Of a stretch of 64,000 nt of DNA, positions 36,921 through 45,560 are shown one piece after another. The position numbers were made by a program, and so were the translations under genes. A model generated the notes under the pieces. The model did no database searches. It was not told where the DNA came from and was given only the letters and a program-made list of their open reading frames with translations. Each line of letters begins with the position of its first letter. Within the stretch, counting starts at the first letter, position 1. The stretch is from Mycolicibacterium rutilum (GTDB lineage Bacteria > Actinomycetota > Actinomycetes > Mycobacteriales > Mycobacteriaceae): the NCBI RefSeq assembly GCF_900108565.1, contig NZ_LT629971.1:496001-560000 (forward strand), read 5' to 3'.

Positions 36921-38536
36921 CGCACGCCCGCCCGTTGCAGGTCGAGCAGGTTCTGCGCCAGGTTGTAGGTGTTCGGGGTGCCCAGGCCGGTCGCGAGGTC
37001 GTAACCGGAGTCGGCGAGGTCGACGGCGTTGCCGCCGCGGCGCACGTCACGGAACCCCGGCAGCCTGGACCCGGCCGCGACACGGTACAGCAGCGGGTTG
37101 AGGTTGCCCAACTGCCGGCCGCCGTTGGCCACCAGGTACTGGTTCATCAGCACAGTCAGCGCCGCCCAGATCGGCGCCGATTGTGATGTCCCGCCGCCCA
37201 TCACGTCGCGCTGCCCGAAGACGAACCGCACACCGGTGAACGGATCGGCCACCGCGGACACGTCGGGCGCCAACCGCCTGCCTGCCGTGTCGCGCTCTAC
37301 CGTCAAGCGCTTCTGCCACGCCGGTCGCTCGAACAGTGTGGACACCCCGCCGCTGGTCCCCTGCGACAGCGGCGAATCCACCCAGGCGTGCTCGGCCAGC
37401 CACTGCCCGTTCTTGCCGGTCGACAAGGTGGTGCCGCCCACCGAGGTGATCGCGGGCAGCGAGGCCACCGCGTCGAGCCCAATGTCGTCAGGCCCGGGCG
37501 GCGCCGACCACTGGTCTCCGCCTTTGCATTCCAGCCCCGCGGTGTCTCCGCTGGCGTCGAAGGCCGACGTGCCGCGGCGCTGCGCGGCGGCCAGCGCGGC
37601 CTCCACCGGCGCCAGATCGGCGGCGGTGACGAACGCCTCGCAACCCCAGCCGATCGACAGACTCCACACCGCGCCGGGATAGTCGCGGTTCACCGACTCG
37701 AACAGCCGGCCGAGTTTCTCGTAGGCGCCGTCGCCGTCGACCGTGGGCCGGGCGTTGACGACCACCAGCCGCGCGTCGGGCGCAATGGCATGGGCCACTT
37801 GCAGATCCATCGCCGTCTCACCGTGCCGCTCCTCCGGCATGTCGCCGACCACGTCCGGCGTGAAGCGGGGCAGACCCGACGTGTCGGCGAACAGGTCGAG
37901 GTCGTCCTGATCGACGCCGTCGAACGCGAAGAACACGATCGTCGCACCCTTGCCGGTGAACCCGGCGTCGGCGAGCGGCGTCGCGTTGTACGCGTCGAGC
38001 AGTCCCTGCGGGGTCAGTCCGCCCTTCGGCACGTCGAGCGGAAGAAAGCCCGGCGATTTCGTGCGGTGCGGGGTGTAGCTCATGATCCGGCCCAGCCCGG
38101 TGACCGCGCCGCGCAGCTCTGGCGGCGTGACCGGTTGCTCCGGTGAGGCGTAGAAGACGCGGCCCTTGGGCGCGCGGTAGTCGTGCACCGGGACGCCGAA
38201 CGCGCGGGCGACGTCGGCGGCCGCGCCCTCCACGACCGCCCAGCCGTCACCGGGCCGGGCGCGCACCCACAGCCCGCGCGCGCCGGCCCATGCCGTCAGA
38301 GCATCGGCGGCGGACGCGTCGGCCAGGGTCACCGTCAGCTGCACGTCTCCCGCCGCGGACGGACCGAGGTCGGCCGAGTCCGCGAGCAGCGCGGCCACCG
38401 GTCCGGTGATCGCGGCCCGGTGCTGTGGGGCGCAGGCGGCGCTGACGACGGAACAGACGAGCAGCGCTACGGCGCCCAGCGCCGTGAGACGACGATCAGT
38501 GATGGCCGGGGGTGGCCGTCGCCGGAGGCGGAGCAA
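36917..38536 (-). CDS. S53 (sedolisin/kumamolisin-like) peptidase, secreted
   Basis: A ~539-residue protease. A pro-domain (~60-175) precedes the catalytic domain: Glu/Asp pair in HGETAMDLQVAHAIAPDA, oxyanion region LSIGWGCEA and serine in MGGGTSQSAPIWAAL. The N-terminus has twin Arg and a hydrophobic stretch (DRRLTALGAVALLVCSVVSA) ending at a cysteine, so it is exported, perhaps as a lipoprotein. The start is uncertain: TTG 38536 overlaps the lipoprotein gene; no ATG or GTG lies between it and the signal. S53 enzymes cleave at acid pH. Confidence 0.8.
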   Translation of the reverse strand: MLRLRRRPPPAITDRRLTALGAVALLVCSVVSAACAPQHRAAITGPVAALLADSADLGPSAAGDVQLTVTLADASAADALTAWAGARGLWVRARPGDGWAVVEGAAADVARAFGVPVHDYRAPKGRVFYASPEQPVTPPELRGAVTGLGRIMSYTPHRTKSPGFLPLDVPKGGLTPQGLLDAYNATPLADAGFTGKGATIVFFAFDGVDQDDLDLFADTSGLPRFTPDVVGDMPEERHGETAMDLQVAHAIAPDARLVVVNARPTVDGDGAYEKLGRLFESVNRDYPGAVWSLSIGWGCEAFVTAADLAPVEAALAAAQRRGTSAFDASGDTAGLECKGGDQWSAPPGPDDIGLDAVASLPAITSVGGTTLSTGKNGQWLAEHAWVDSPLSQGTSGGVSTLFERPAWQKRLTVERDTAGRRLAPDVSAVADPFTGVRFVFGQRDVMGGGTSQSAPIWAALTVLMNQYLVANGGRQLGNLNPLLYRVAAGSRLPGFRDVRRGGNAVDLADSGYDLATGLGTPNTYNLAQNLLDLQRAGVR

Positions 38537-38756
38537 GATGCGTCGGCGTGAACGGGTTCGGCTCGTTCGGGTTGATCCGCGGGGCTTTCTCGGTCGGGGT
38601 GGCGGCCGGGCCGGTCGTCGTGGTGGTCGTCGTGGTGGTCGACGTCTCGGGGGCCTGCTCCTCTTCGCTGGAGCAGGCGGCGGCGCCCAGCGCCAGAACC
38701 GCGGCCACACCGGCCACGACCGGAACACGTCGAAGCAAACCCGTCTTGGTCATCAT
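38496..38756 (-). CDS. Small secreted lipoprotein with Thr-rich stretch
   Basis: An 86-residue lipoprotein. Signal: MMTKTGLLRRVPVVAGVAAV, lipobox LGAAACSS (Cys ~28). The mature part is acidic, then a run of nine threonines, then a Pro-rich end (PNEPNPFTPTHLAPPP). No domain is visible. It overlaps the peptidase N-terminus if that starts at TTG 38536, implying co-transcription; it could be an anchor or partner of the peptidase. Confidence 0.7.
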   Translation of the reverse strand: MMTKTGLLRRVPVVAGVAAVLALGAAACSSEEEQAPETSTTTTTTTTTGPAATPTEKAPRINPNEPNPFTPTHLAPPPATATPGHH

Positions 38757-38874
38757 GATCGGATCCTATCTGTGGTTTCAACGGCGGCGGAAGCCCCGGC
38801 CGCGACCTCTCGAAAAGTCGCTCACTACCCTACAGCAAATTTTCACGCTGTAGTCAATTACCGGCGCTGTGCGG

Positions 38875-39549
38875 TCAGGGCAGAGCGTCGAGGACCGCAC
38901 GAGTCCCGGACAGGCCGAGCCGGCCGGCGCCCGCGGCCAGCATCGCGGTCGCGTCGGCGGCGGTCCGGATGCCGCCGCTGGCCTTGACCTGCGGCCCGAC
39001 GGTCGCCATCAGTTCGACGGCCCGCACCGACGCGCCGCCCGCGGGATGGAAGCCGGTCGAGGTCTTGACGAAGTCGGCCCCGGCGTCGGCGGCCGCCCGG
39101 CACACGTCCAGCAACGTCTGCTCGGTGCCGAGCAGCAACAGCGCCGCGGATTCGACGATGACCTTCAAGACGGTGTGCTCCCCGACCGCCGAGCGGACCG
39201 CGGCCACGTCGGCGCCGACCGCGGCGATGTCGCCCTGCAGCGCGGCCCCGACGTCGATCACCATGTCGATCTCGTCGGCGCCGTCGGCGACCGCGATCCG
39301 CGCCTCCTCGGCCTTGATCGCCGACAGGTGCTTGCCCGACGGGAATCCCGCTACGGCGCAGAGCTTTTGGGCTGGCGAACCCGCGTGCTTGGCGGCCGCG
39401 ACCATCGACGGCGACACGCAGATCGCGTACACCCCGAGCGCGGCGGCCTCCTGCGCGAGCGCCGCCACGTCGGCGGCGGTGGCTTCGGGTTTGAGCAGCG
39501 TGTGGTCGACCAGCGCGGCGACCTGGTCGCGGCGATACCCGTCGGGCAC
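38875..39549 (-). CDS. deoC: Deoxyribose-phosphate aldolase
   Basis: A 224-residue class I aldolase, cleaving 2-deoxyribose 5-phosphate to glyceraldehyde 3-phosphate and acetaldehyde. Schiff-base lysine in [14 protein letters not shown], second lysine in [21 protein letters not shown] is the N-terminal signature. GTG 39549 shares its G with the TAG stop of the upstream gene. Confidence 0.95.
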   Translation of the reverse strand: MPDGYRRDQVAALVDHTLLKPEATAADVAALAQEAAALGVYAICVSPSMVAAAKHAGSPAQKLCAVAGFPSGKHLSAIKAEEARIAVADGADEIDMVIDVGAALQGDIAAVGADVAAVRSAVGEHTVLKVIVESAALLLLGTEQTLLDVCRAAADAGADFVKTSTGFHPAGGASVRAVELMATVGPQVKASGGIRTAADATAMLAAGAGRLGLSGTRAVLDALP

Positions 39550-39959
39550 TAGAACGGCTCTTCGGTGCCGCCGGGATTACAGCCGGCCTCCAGCATCTCC
39601 TGATAGGAGACCTCGGGCCGCCACGGCTCGAGATTCCAGCTGGTCTTGCCGGGATAGCCGAGCTCGGCGTACTCCCAGTGGCACAGGAACTGCGGCTTCA
39701 TTCCCGGGATGTCGGCGTCCGGCGACTGGGCCAGCACTTCGGCCCACGCCTGCTCGGCCGGCCCGTAGACCGCGGGCCCGGAGGCCGACCGGCCCGCGGC
39801 GGTGGGATAGACGCGCAGGCTGGACAGGTCGCCCCACTTGGCCCACTCGACGTGGTCGACGTAGGGCGGGGCGGGGGTCGCGTTGGCGACCGGGGCGGCG
39901 CAGAGCGCGGACGTCAGCGCGCCCGCCGCCGCCAACGCGGCGGCCACGGATCGGCGCAC
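39549..39959 (-). CDS. Secreted DUF2599 protein (Rv0477-like)
   Basis: A 136-residue exported protein: signal peptide [20 protein letters not shown] with cleavage near ANA-TPAP; then a DUF2599 domain ([40 protein letters not shown]) with two cysteines that may form a disulfide. Function unknown. The stop shares a base with the deoC start, and the GTG start at 39959 overlaps the stop of the next gene upstream. Confidence 0.83.
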   Translation of the reverse strand: MRRSVAAALAAAGALTSALCAAPVANATPAPPYVDHVEWAKWGDLSSLRVYPTAAGRSASGPAVYGPAEQAWAEVLAQSPDADIPGMKPQFLCHWEYAELGYPGKTSWNLEPWRPEVSYQEMLEAGCNPGGTEEPF

Positions 39960-40240
39960 TAGCGCGACTTCCCTTGGATCTCAAGCAGTTTCGGACGCAC
40001 GTCGACCAGATAGACACCGGTGGCGACGGCGGCGATCGCGGTACCGGTGACGCCGAGCACCAACGCGAGCAGCCCGCCGACCCCGATGATCACCAGCCAT
40101 ACCGGCTTGGTCAGCTTGTCGGCGGCCGGGTAGGCGTCCGGCCGCTGCATCGCCGCGTGCACGAACGCGTACACCGTCGCCGCGAGCACGATGATCTGCA
40201 AAATGAAGAGGACGTAACCCACGAGGCCTTGGAGCTGCAC
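39959..40240 (-). CDS. DUF2516 small membrane protein (Rv0476-like)
   Basis: A 93-residue protein with two helices (~5-28 and 47-76), starting [15 protein letters not shown] and ending [14 protein letters not shown]. Conserved between hbhA and deoC in mycobacteria. Function unknown. Confidence 0.83.
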   Translation of the reverse strand: MQLQGLVGYVLFILQIIVLAATVYAFVHAAMQRPDAYPAADKLTKPVWLVIIGVGGLLALVLGVTGTAIAAVATGVYLVDVRPKLLEIQGKSR

Positions 40241-40304
40241 GCATCAAGACTAGGCGGGTTACGTCCCCTCGGTCGACTTTGGGCCTGCGACCCGCTGCCG
40301 GGAA

Positions 40305-40937
40305 CTACTTCTGGGTGACCTTCTTGGCGGCCGCCTTCTTGGCCGGCGCCTTCTTCGCGGGGGCCTTCTTGGCCGGCGCCTTGGCCGGGGCCTTCTTGGC
40401 GGCGGTCTTCACCGGCTCGGCGCCCTTGTCGGCCTTCTTGGGCAGCTCGACGCCGACCAGCTTGGCGGCGCGCTCACCGACCGCACGGGTCTGGGCGGCG
40501 ACGTTGCCCAGCGCCTCCTGGGTCAGCTCGACGGCCTGGTCGGTGTAGCCCTCGACCCGGCCGGCGGCCTCGGTGAAGCCCGGCTGGGTGCGCAGGCGCT
40601 CCAGCGCGACCTCGCCGCGCTCGATGAGCTTGTTGTAGGTGGTCTGCGCGGCGTCGGCGTAGGTCTCGGCGAACTTGCGCAGTTCCTCGGCGCTCAGCCG
40701 CTCGCGCAGCTCGCCGAACTGCGACGGCAGGTCCTCCTGCAGCCGGTCGATGCGGGCGCGGGTGTCCTCGACGCGGGTACGGGAGTCGGTACGTGCCTCG
40801 CCGGCGCGCTCACGCAGGGTGGCGACGATCTCGTTGACCCGCTCGAGGGCCAGGTCGGCGGCGCCCACGGCGGCGAGCAGCGGAGCCTTCAGGTCGTCAA
40901 CGGTGGGCTGGTTCTTGGCGGGGGTGTTCTTGGCCAT
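40305..40937 (-). CDS. hbhA: Heparin-binding haemagglutinin
   Basis: A 210-residue surface protein. Residues ~10-160 are a long amphipathic coiled coil ([20 protein letters not shown]); the last ~45 residues are lysine/alanine/proline repeats of the KKAPAK type that bind sulfated sugars. In pathogenic species it binds epithelial cells; in fast growers it also affects intracellular lipid bodies and aggregation. ATG 40937 with AGGAAA upstream. The repeat length varies between strains, so it is a likely size-polymorphism site. Confidence 0.95.
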   Translation of the reverse strand: MAKNTPAKNQPTVDDLKAPLLAAVGAADLALERVNEIVATLRERAGEARTDSRTRVEDTRARIDRLQEDLPSQFGELRERLSAEELRKFAETYADAAQTTYNKLIERGEVALERLRTQPGFTEAAGRVEGYTDQAVELTQEALGNVAAQTRAVGERAAKLVGVELPKKADKGAEPVKTAAKKAPAKAPAKKAPAKKAPAKKAAAKKVTQK

Positions 40938-40989
40938 GGTTTTCCTTTCTCAGGAGTTCGTTTGCATCGGGTGAAAGAAGTCGAGGTCT

Positions 40990-41406
40990 CTACTCAGTCG
41001 CCGGCTCCTCACCTGTCGGAGCCGCTTCGGCCTCGTTCTGCTGGCAGAACGAGGTGTAGATCTCGAGCAACACCTGCTTCTGCCGCTCGGTGATCGCGGT
41101 GTCGTTGACGATCGCGTCGCGGACCTCGCTCGGCTCGCTGGGCTCGAGAATCCCGGCCCGGACGTAGAGCACTTCTGCCGACACCCGCAGCGCCTTGGCG
41201 ATCTGGTTGAGGACATCGGCAGACGGTTTGCGCAGTCCCCGCTCGATCTGGCTGAGGTAGGGATTGCTTACGCCGGCCTTTTCGGCCAGCTGTCGCACGG
41301 ACACCTGAGCGGCCTCCCGCTGGGTGCGGATGAACGTCCCGATGTCCTGCGCCGCGGTCTGGGCGGCGTTGGATACGACGACGGCAAGCTTCTCGTCCTG
41401 CGACAT
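40990..41406 (-). CDS. XRE-type helix-turn-helix regulator (Rv0474-like)
   Basis: A 138-residue protein. The HTH is at ~residues 30-80 (FIRTQREAAQVSVRQLAEKA, NPYLSQIERGLRKPSADV). ATG 41406 gives MSQDEKLAVVVSNAAQTAAQ, matching relatives; a longer frame to 41439 is rejected. The C-terminal half is helical and acidic. It lies 52 bp upstream of hbhA in the same direction, so it may regulate hbhA and itself. Confidence 0.88.
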   Translation of the reverse strand: MSQDEKLAVVVSNAAQTAAQDIGTFIRTQREAAQVSVRQLAEKAGVSNPYLSQIERGLRKPSADVLNQIAKALRVSAEVLYVRAGILEPSEPSEVRDAIVNDTAITERQKQVLLEIYTSFCQQNEAEAAPTGEEPATE

Positions 41407-41496
41407 TCGTAGCCCCCTCGCGCAACGGGTATCCAACAAGCGACACCACTACCGTACGACGGGGTGCTAACTTTTGCAAGCACTAGTTAGCGCAGG

Positions 41497-42834
41497 TCAG
41501 AAGAGTAGCTGGGCTATCGAATAGATGACCAGCCCGGCCAGCGACCCCACCACGGTGCCATTGATCCGGATGAACTGCAGGTCGCGGCCGACGTGGAGTT
41601 CGATGCGGCGACTGGCCTCGTCGGCGTCCCAGCGCTCGATGGTCTCGGTGATGATCGCGGTGATCTCCACGCCGTACTCGGCGACCAGATGCTGCGCGGC
41701 GCGCACGATCCAGTTGTCCACCTTGTCGCGCAGGTCGACGTCGTCGCGCAGCGACTCCCCGATCCGCATCACCGAGTCGGCGATGCGGGTGCGCAGCGCC
41801 GAGGACGGGTCGTCGACGGACTCGAGGATGATCCGCTTGGCCGCCGTCCACGCGGTCTCGGCGGCGCGGGCCACCTCGTCGCGGCCCATGATCTGTTCCT
41901 TGACGTTCTCGGCGCGCTGGATCGTGGCCTCGTCGTGCTGCAGATCGTCGGCGAACTCGAACAAAAAGCGGGTCGCCGACCGGCGCAGTTCGTGGTCGGG
42001 GTTGCGGCGCACCTTGTCGGTGAAGTCCATCAGTTCGCGGTGGATGCGGTCGCCGACGAGATGGTCCACCCAGCGCGGCGACCAGGTCGGCGAATCGCGC
42101 TCGATCACCCGCTCGATGACCGGCCCGGCGTTGAGCGACCACTGGAACGCGCGGTCGGCGAGCAGTTGCAGCAGCGCCTCCTGGCGGCGTTCCTCCAGCA
42201 GCGTCGCGAGCACCCGGCCGACGGGCGGGCCCCACTGCGGTTCGGCGATGCGTTTGACGATCATCCGGTCGAACACCTGCTGGACGTCCTCGTCACGCAG
42301 CATCTCCACCAATACCCGCAGCACCGTAGCGGTTTCGGCCGCGACGCGTTCGGCGTGCGCCCGCTCGGACAGCCACTTGCCCATCCGGCCGGCCACCTCG
42401 GCGTCGCGCAGTTTTGTCGACACCACTTCCGGTGACAGGAAGTTCTCCCGCACGAAGGTGCCCAGCCCCTCGCCCAGCTGATCCTTCTTGCGCTTGATGA
42501 TCGCGGTGTGCGGGATCGGGATGCCCAGCGGATGCTTGAACAGCGCGGTGACGGCAAACCAGTCGGCCAGCGCGCCGACCATGCCGGCCTCGGCGGCGGC
42601 GCGCACGTAGCCGACCCAGCCGGGCGCTCCGGCCGACTGCGCCCAGGTGCACACCAGGAAGATCACGGTGGCGCCGACGAGGAAGCTCAGCGCGACGACC
42701 TTCATGCGCCGCAGGCTGCGCCGACGCTCGGCATCGGCGGCCGAGTCGGCGCCGGCTAGGGACTCGGCGAAGCTCGGACGCGGGCCGGGCAGAGCCGTCT
42801 GCGCGGGTCCGCCGGGGCTCGGTCTGTGTGCCAC
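41497..42834 (-). CDS. DUF445 membrane protein (Rv0473-like)
   Basis: A ~445-residue protein. A polar N-terminus is followed by two helices (~residues 48-65 and 75-98 with GMVGALADWFAVTALFKHPL), a long coiled-coil cytosolic domain and a C-terminal helix (NGTVVGSLAGLVIYSIAQLL). This is the DUF445 pattern (YheB-like). The start is uncertain: GTG 42834 (VAHRPSPGG) is used; TTG 42891 would add 19 residues. It diverges from the TetR gene at 42939. Function unknown. Confidence 0.85.
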   Translation of the reverse strand: MAHRPSPGGPAQTALPGPRPSFAESLAGADSAADAERRRSLRRMKVVALSFLVGATVIFLVCTWAQSAGAPGWVGYVRAAAEAGMVGALADWFAVTALFKHPLGIPIPHTAIIKRKKDQLGEGLGTFVRENFLSPEVVSTKLRDAEVAGRMGKWLSERAHAERVAAETATVLRVLVEMLRDEDVQQVFDRMIVKRIAEPQWGPPVGRVLATLLEERRQEALLQLLADRAFQWSLNAGPVIERVIERDSPTWSPRWVDHLVGDRIHRELMDFTDKVRRNPDHELRRSATRFLFEFADDLQHDEATIQRAENVKEQIMGRDEVARAAETAWTAAKRIILESVDDPSSALRTRIADSVMRIGESLRDDVDLRDKVDNWIVRAAQHLVAEYGVEITAIITETIERWDADEASRRIELHVGRDLQFIRINGTVVGSLAGLVIYSIAQLLF

Positions 42835-42938
42835 TCCTCCATCATCCGCTACGGCGCGAGCGGCCCCCGGTCCGACAACCCGCGCGGTCAAGATCAGCCG
42901 TACTATCGAGGGGAACTAGGGAACGGATCACGGGGATA

Positions 42939-43646
42939 GTGGCACAGCAGACCCAGGCAGTTGCAGTCAAGACCGATGGCCGCAAACGGCGATGGCACCA
43001 GCACAAAGTCGAACGCCGCAACGAGCTGGTAGACGGCACGCTGGAAGCCATCCGGCGGCGCGGCAGCAACGTCAGCATGGATGAGATCGCCGCCGAGATC
43101 GGCGTCTCGAAGACAGTGCTGTACCGCTACTTCGTCGACAAGAACGACCTGACGACCGCGGTGATGATGCGGTTCGCGCAGACCACGCTGATCCCCAACA
43201 TGGCCGCGGCGCTGTCGTCGAACCTCGACGGGTTCGAGCTGACCCGCGAGATCATCCGCGTCTACGTCGAGACGGTGGCCGCCGAGCCCGAGCCCTACCA
43301 GTTCGTGATGGCCAACAACTCGGCGAGCAAGAGCCGCGCGATCGCGACGTCGGAGCAGATCATCGCGCGCATGCTGGCGGTGATGCTGCGGCGACGGATG
43401 GTGGCTGCGGGCATGGACACCGGCGGCGTGGAGCCGTGGGCCTACCACACCGTCGGCGGGGTGCAGCTGGCCACGCACTCGTGGATGTCGAACCCGCGGA
43501 TGACCGCCGAGGAGCTGATCGACTACCTGACGATGCTGTCGTGGAACGCGCTGTGCGGCATCGTCGAGGTCGGCGGCTCGCTGGAGAAGTTCCGCAGGCA
43601 GCCGCATCCGTCGCCGATGTTGCCGCCACGGCCGGACACCGCGTGA
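42939..43646 (+). CDS. TetR-family regulator (Rv0472c-like)
   Basis: A 235-residue regulator with a basic N-terminus (KTDGRKRRWHQHKVERR) and the TetR HTH MDEIAAEIGVSKTVLYRYF at ~50-70. The ligand domain is helical. GTG 42939 follows GGGGA; the longer frame runs through antisense of the DUF445 gene. Its stop overlaps the PPK2 start as GTGA, so it probably controls the operon and perhaps DUF445. Targets are unknown. Confidence 0.88.
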   Translation: MAQQTQAVAVKTDGRKRRWHQHKVERRNELVDGTLEAIRRRGSNVSMDEIAAEIGVSKTVLYRYFVDKNDLTTAVMMRFAQTTLIPNMAAALSSNLDGFELTREIIRVYVETVAAEPEPYQFVMANNSASKSRAIATSEQIIARMLAVMLRRRMVAAGMDTGGVEPWAYHTVGGVQLATHSWMSNPRMTAEELIDYLTMLSWNALCGIVEVGGSLEKFRRQPHPSPMLPPRPDTA

Positions 43647-44482
43647 CGTCGACGATCGCCGAGGCGCTGCGGTTCCGACCCGGCGCGACGGTGGCCGGGC
43701 TCGACACTTCGGCGACACCGGGATTCGACGGGGCAAAGGCCGACGCGGCGCCGGTGCAGGCGGCGCGCAGTGAGCGGCTCGCGGAGCTGCAGGAGATGCT
43801 GTACGCCAGCTCGAAGGGCGCCGACGACCACCGCTCGGTGCTGCTCGTGCTGCAGGGCATGGACGCCGCGGGCAAGGGCGGCATCGTCAAACATGTTGTC
43901 GGCGCCGTTAATCCGATGGGCGTGCGGTACACCGCGTTCGGCAAGCCGACTCCCGAGGAGCTCGAACACGACTTCTTGTGGCGGATCCGGCGGGCGCTGC
44001 CGCCGCCGGGGCACATCGGCGTCTTCGACCGGTCGCACTACGAGGACGTGCTGATCGTGCGGGTGCGCAACCTGGTGCCGCCGGAGGTGTGGGGTGCGCG
44101 CTACGACGAGATCAACGCGTTCGAACGCGAACTCGTCGACAGCGGAACGACTTTGGTGAAGGTCGCGATGTTCATCTCGCTCGAGGAGCAGAAGGAGCAG
44201 CTGCTCGAGCGGCTCGACGACCCGACGAAATACTGGAAGTACAACCCCGGCGACGTCGACGAACGCCTGCTGTGGCCGCAGTACCAGGAGGCCTATCAGG
44301 CGGTGCTCGATCGCACGTCGACCGATTACGCGCCGTGGCACGTCGTACCCGCGGACCGCCGCTGGTACAGCCGGCTGGCGATCACCGAACTGCTGATCGA
44401 CGCGCTCGAGGGCCTCGATTTGTCGTACCCGGCAGCCGATTTCGACGTCGCCACGGAGCGCCGGCGCCTGCTGGACTCCTAA
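43643..44482 (+). CDS. Polyphosphate kinase 2 family protein
   Basis: A 279-residue PPK2. Walker A LVLQGMDAAGKGGIVKHVVG, Walker B FDRSHYEDVLIVRV, lid region EEQKEQLLERLDDPTKYWKY. The SHYEDVL form fits the class III group, which phosphorylates AMP or ADP using polyphosphate. It would balance nucleotides under stress; ppx1 and senX3/regX3 in this window also concern polyphosphate or phosphate. GTG 43643 overlaps the TetR stop. I recall cyclopropane synthase genes (pcaA, umaA) in this neighbourhood in M. tuberculosis, but not this gene. Confidence 0.9.
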   Translation: MTSTIAEALRFRPGATVAGLDTSATPGFDGAKADAAPVQAARSERLAELQEMLYASSKGADDHRSVLLVLQGMDAAGKGGIVKHVVGAVNPMGVRYTAFGKPTPEELEHDFLWRIRRALPPPGHIGVFDRSHYEDVLIVRVRNLVPPEVWGARYDEINAFERELVDSGTTLVKVAMFISLEEQKEQLLERLDDPTKYWKYNPGDVDERLLWPQYQEAYQAVLDRTSTDYAPWHVVPADRRWYSRLAITELLIDALEGLDLSYPAADFDVATERRRLLDS

Positions 44483-44491
44483 CTTCTTGGG

Positions 44492-44554
44492 CGCCGAGCG
44501 CACGCTTGTTAGCGCTCCCACTCGCAGCTTGTGTACATAAGCGTGCTCTCGGCG
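44492..44554. repeat. 63-nt hairpin repeat, type A copy 1
   Basis: Ends CGCCGAG and CTCGGCG; arms cgccgagCGCACGCTTgTT and ACATAAGCGTGcTCTCGGCG-like pair over ~20 nt with three mismatches. ACTCG starts 28 nt from the left end, as in the other type A copies. It lies after the PPK2 stop and before the AbiEi/DUF559 gene. No T-tract. Confidence 0.78.
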
Positions 44555-44620
44555 AAGGGTTATCCACAGGAAAAGCAATTGCCGCTGCTGCCTCACCATC
44601 AGGCACCCGACGATTGATGC

Positions 44621-45481
44621 ATGCGAACTCGCCTGATCGTCGCTTCTGAAGAACTTGCGACCGGCCACCTGACCCGCCGCGACCTGATGCGGAGCTACGC
44701 CCGGATCCATCGCAACGTCTACTGCCGAGCCGGCGAGGTACTCACTGCCGCCGATCGCGCGCACGCGGCGTGGCTCTGGTCAGGACGCACCGCAACGCTG
44801 TCCGGTCATTCCGCGGCCGCCATGCTGGGCGCCAGATATGTCCCGGCCGACGCCCCGGTCGAGCTCGCCCGGACCCGTCGGCCCGGAGCGCCCGGAATCC
44901 AGATTCACAGCGGAAAGATCGCAGACGACGAGTTGTGCGAGGTCGACAGCATCAGTTGTACGACCGTTGCCCGCACCGCATACGACCTGGGCAGAAGACT
45001 GCGCCTCGAATCCGGGGTGATCCGTATCGACGATCTGTTGCACTCGACGAAAGGCGATCTCGCCGAGGTCTATTCGATCGCGGCGCGATATCCGGGCGCT
45101 CGCGGGATCCGACAGCTCCGCGAGACCCTGAGCTACGTCGACGCGGGCGCCGAATCCCCGCAGGAGACCCGCCTCCGACTCCTGCTCGTCCAGTCAGGTC
45201 TCGATCGTCCCGGCACGCAGATTCCCGTCACCGACGATTGGGGACGGGTGGTACGGCGCATCGACATGGGGTGGCTCGAATGGAAGGTCGGCGTCGAGTA
45301 CGACGGCGAACAACACTGGACCGATCCGGACATCCATGCCGGCGACATCGAACGGCTCGAGTTCCTCGCCGCGAGAGGATGGTTGATCGTCCGCGTCAGC
45401 GCCCGCCAGTTGCGCTATCAACGACCCGAGATAGTACGACGCGTCCGCCAGGCGCTGGCCAGTCGCGGTTACCCTGCCTGA
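44621..45481 (+). CDS. AbiEi-like / DUF559 (Vsr-fold) protein, orphan
   Basis: A 286-residue protein. N-terminal AbiEi-type winged helix (SEELATGHLTRRDLMRSYAR, IHRNVYCRAG), a central domain (TVARTAYDLGRR), and a C-terminal DUF559/Vsr-like nuclease fold: RRIDMGWLEWKVGVEYDGEQ, ARGWLIVRVSARQL. The D...E-x-K-like arrangement of PD-(D/E)XK enzymes is suggested by IDMGW, then VGVEYDG. No toxin partner (AbiEii) is adjacent, so it is an orphan. Such proteins are multi-copy in mycobacteria. It is flanked on both sides by type A hairpins. Confidence 0.82.
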   Translation: MRTRLIVASEELATGHLTRRDLMRSYARIHRNVYCRAGEVLTAADRAHAAWLWSGRTATLSGHSAAAMLGARYVPADAPVELARTRRPGAPGIQIHSGKIADDELCEVDSISCTTVARTAYDLGRRLRLESGVIRIDDLLHSTKGDLAEVYSIAARYPGARGIRQLRETLSYVDAGAESPQETRLRLLLVQSGLDRPGTQIPVTDDWGRVVRRIDMGWLEWKVGVEYDGEQHWTDPDIHAGDIERLEFLAARGWLIVRVSARQLRYQRPEIVRRVRQALASRGYPA

Positions 45482-45483
45482 TC

Positions 45484-45548
45484 GACTCGCGAGCGCACGG
45501 TTGTTCGCGCCCGTACTCGGCGTTCACGTTCACAACCGTGCGCTCGGC
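45484..45548. repeat. 63-nt hairpin repeat, type A copy 2
   Basis: GAGCGCACGGTTGT (45491-45504) pairs perfectly with ACAACCGTGCGCTC (45532-45545). The left terminal heptamer is degraded (TCGCGAG), the right one intact (CTCGGCG). The core ACTCG sits 28 nt from the left end. It lies between the convergent AbiEi/DUF559 and fadB2 genes. Confidence 0.85.
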
Positions 45549-45560
45549 GCAAGAAAGGGG

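Noticed and set aside
40305..40440. Tandem DNA repeat in hbhA as a mobile or satellite element
   Set aside because: It encodes the lysine/alanine/proline tail of the protein and is typical of the gene.
44621..45481. A complete type IV toxin-antitoxin system
   Set aside because: No AbiEii-type nucleotidyltransferase toxin is adjacent on either side.
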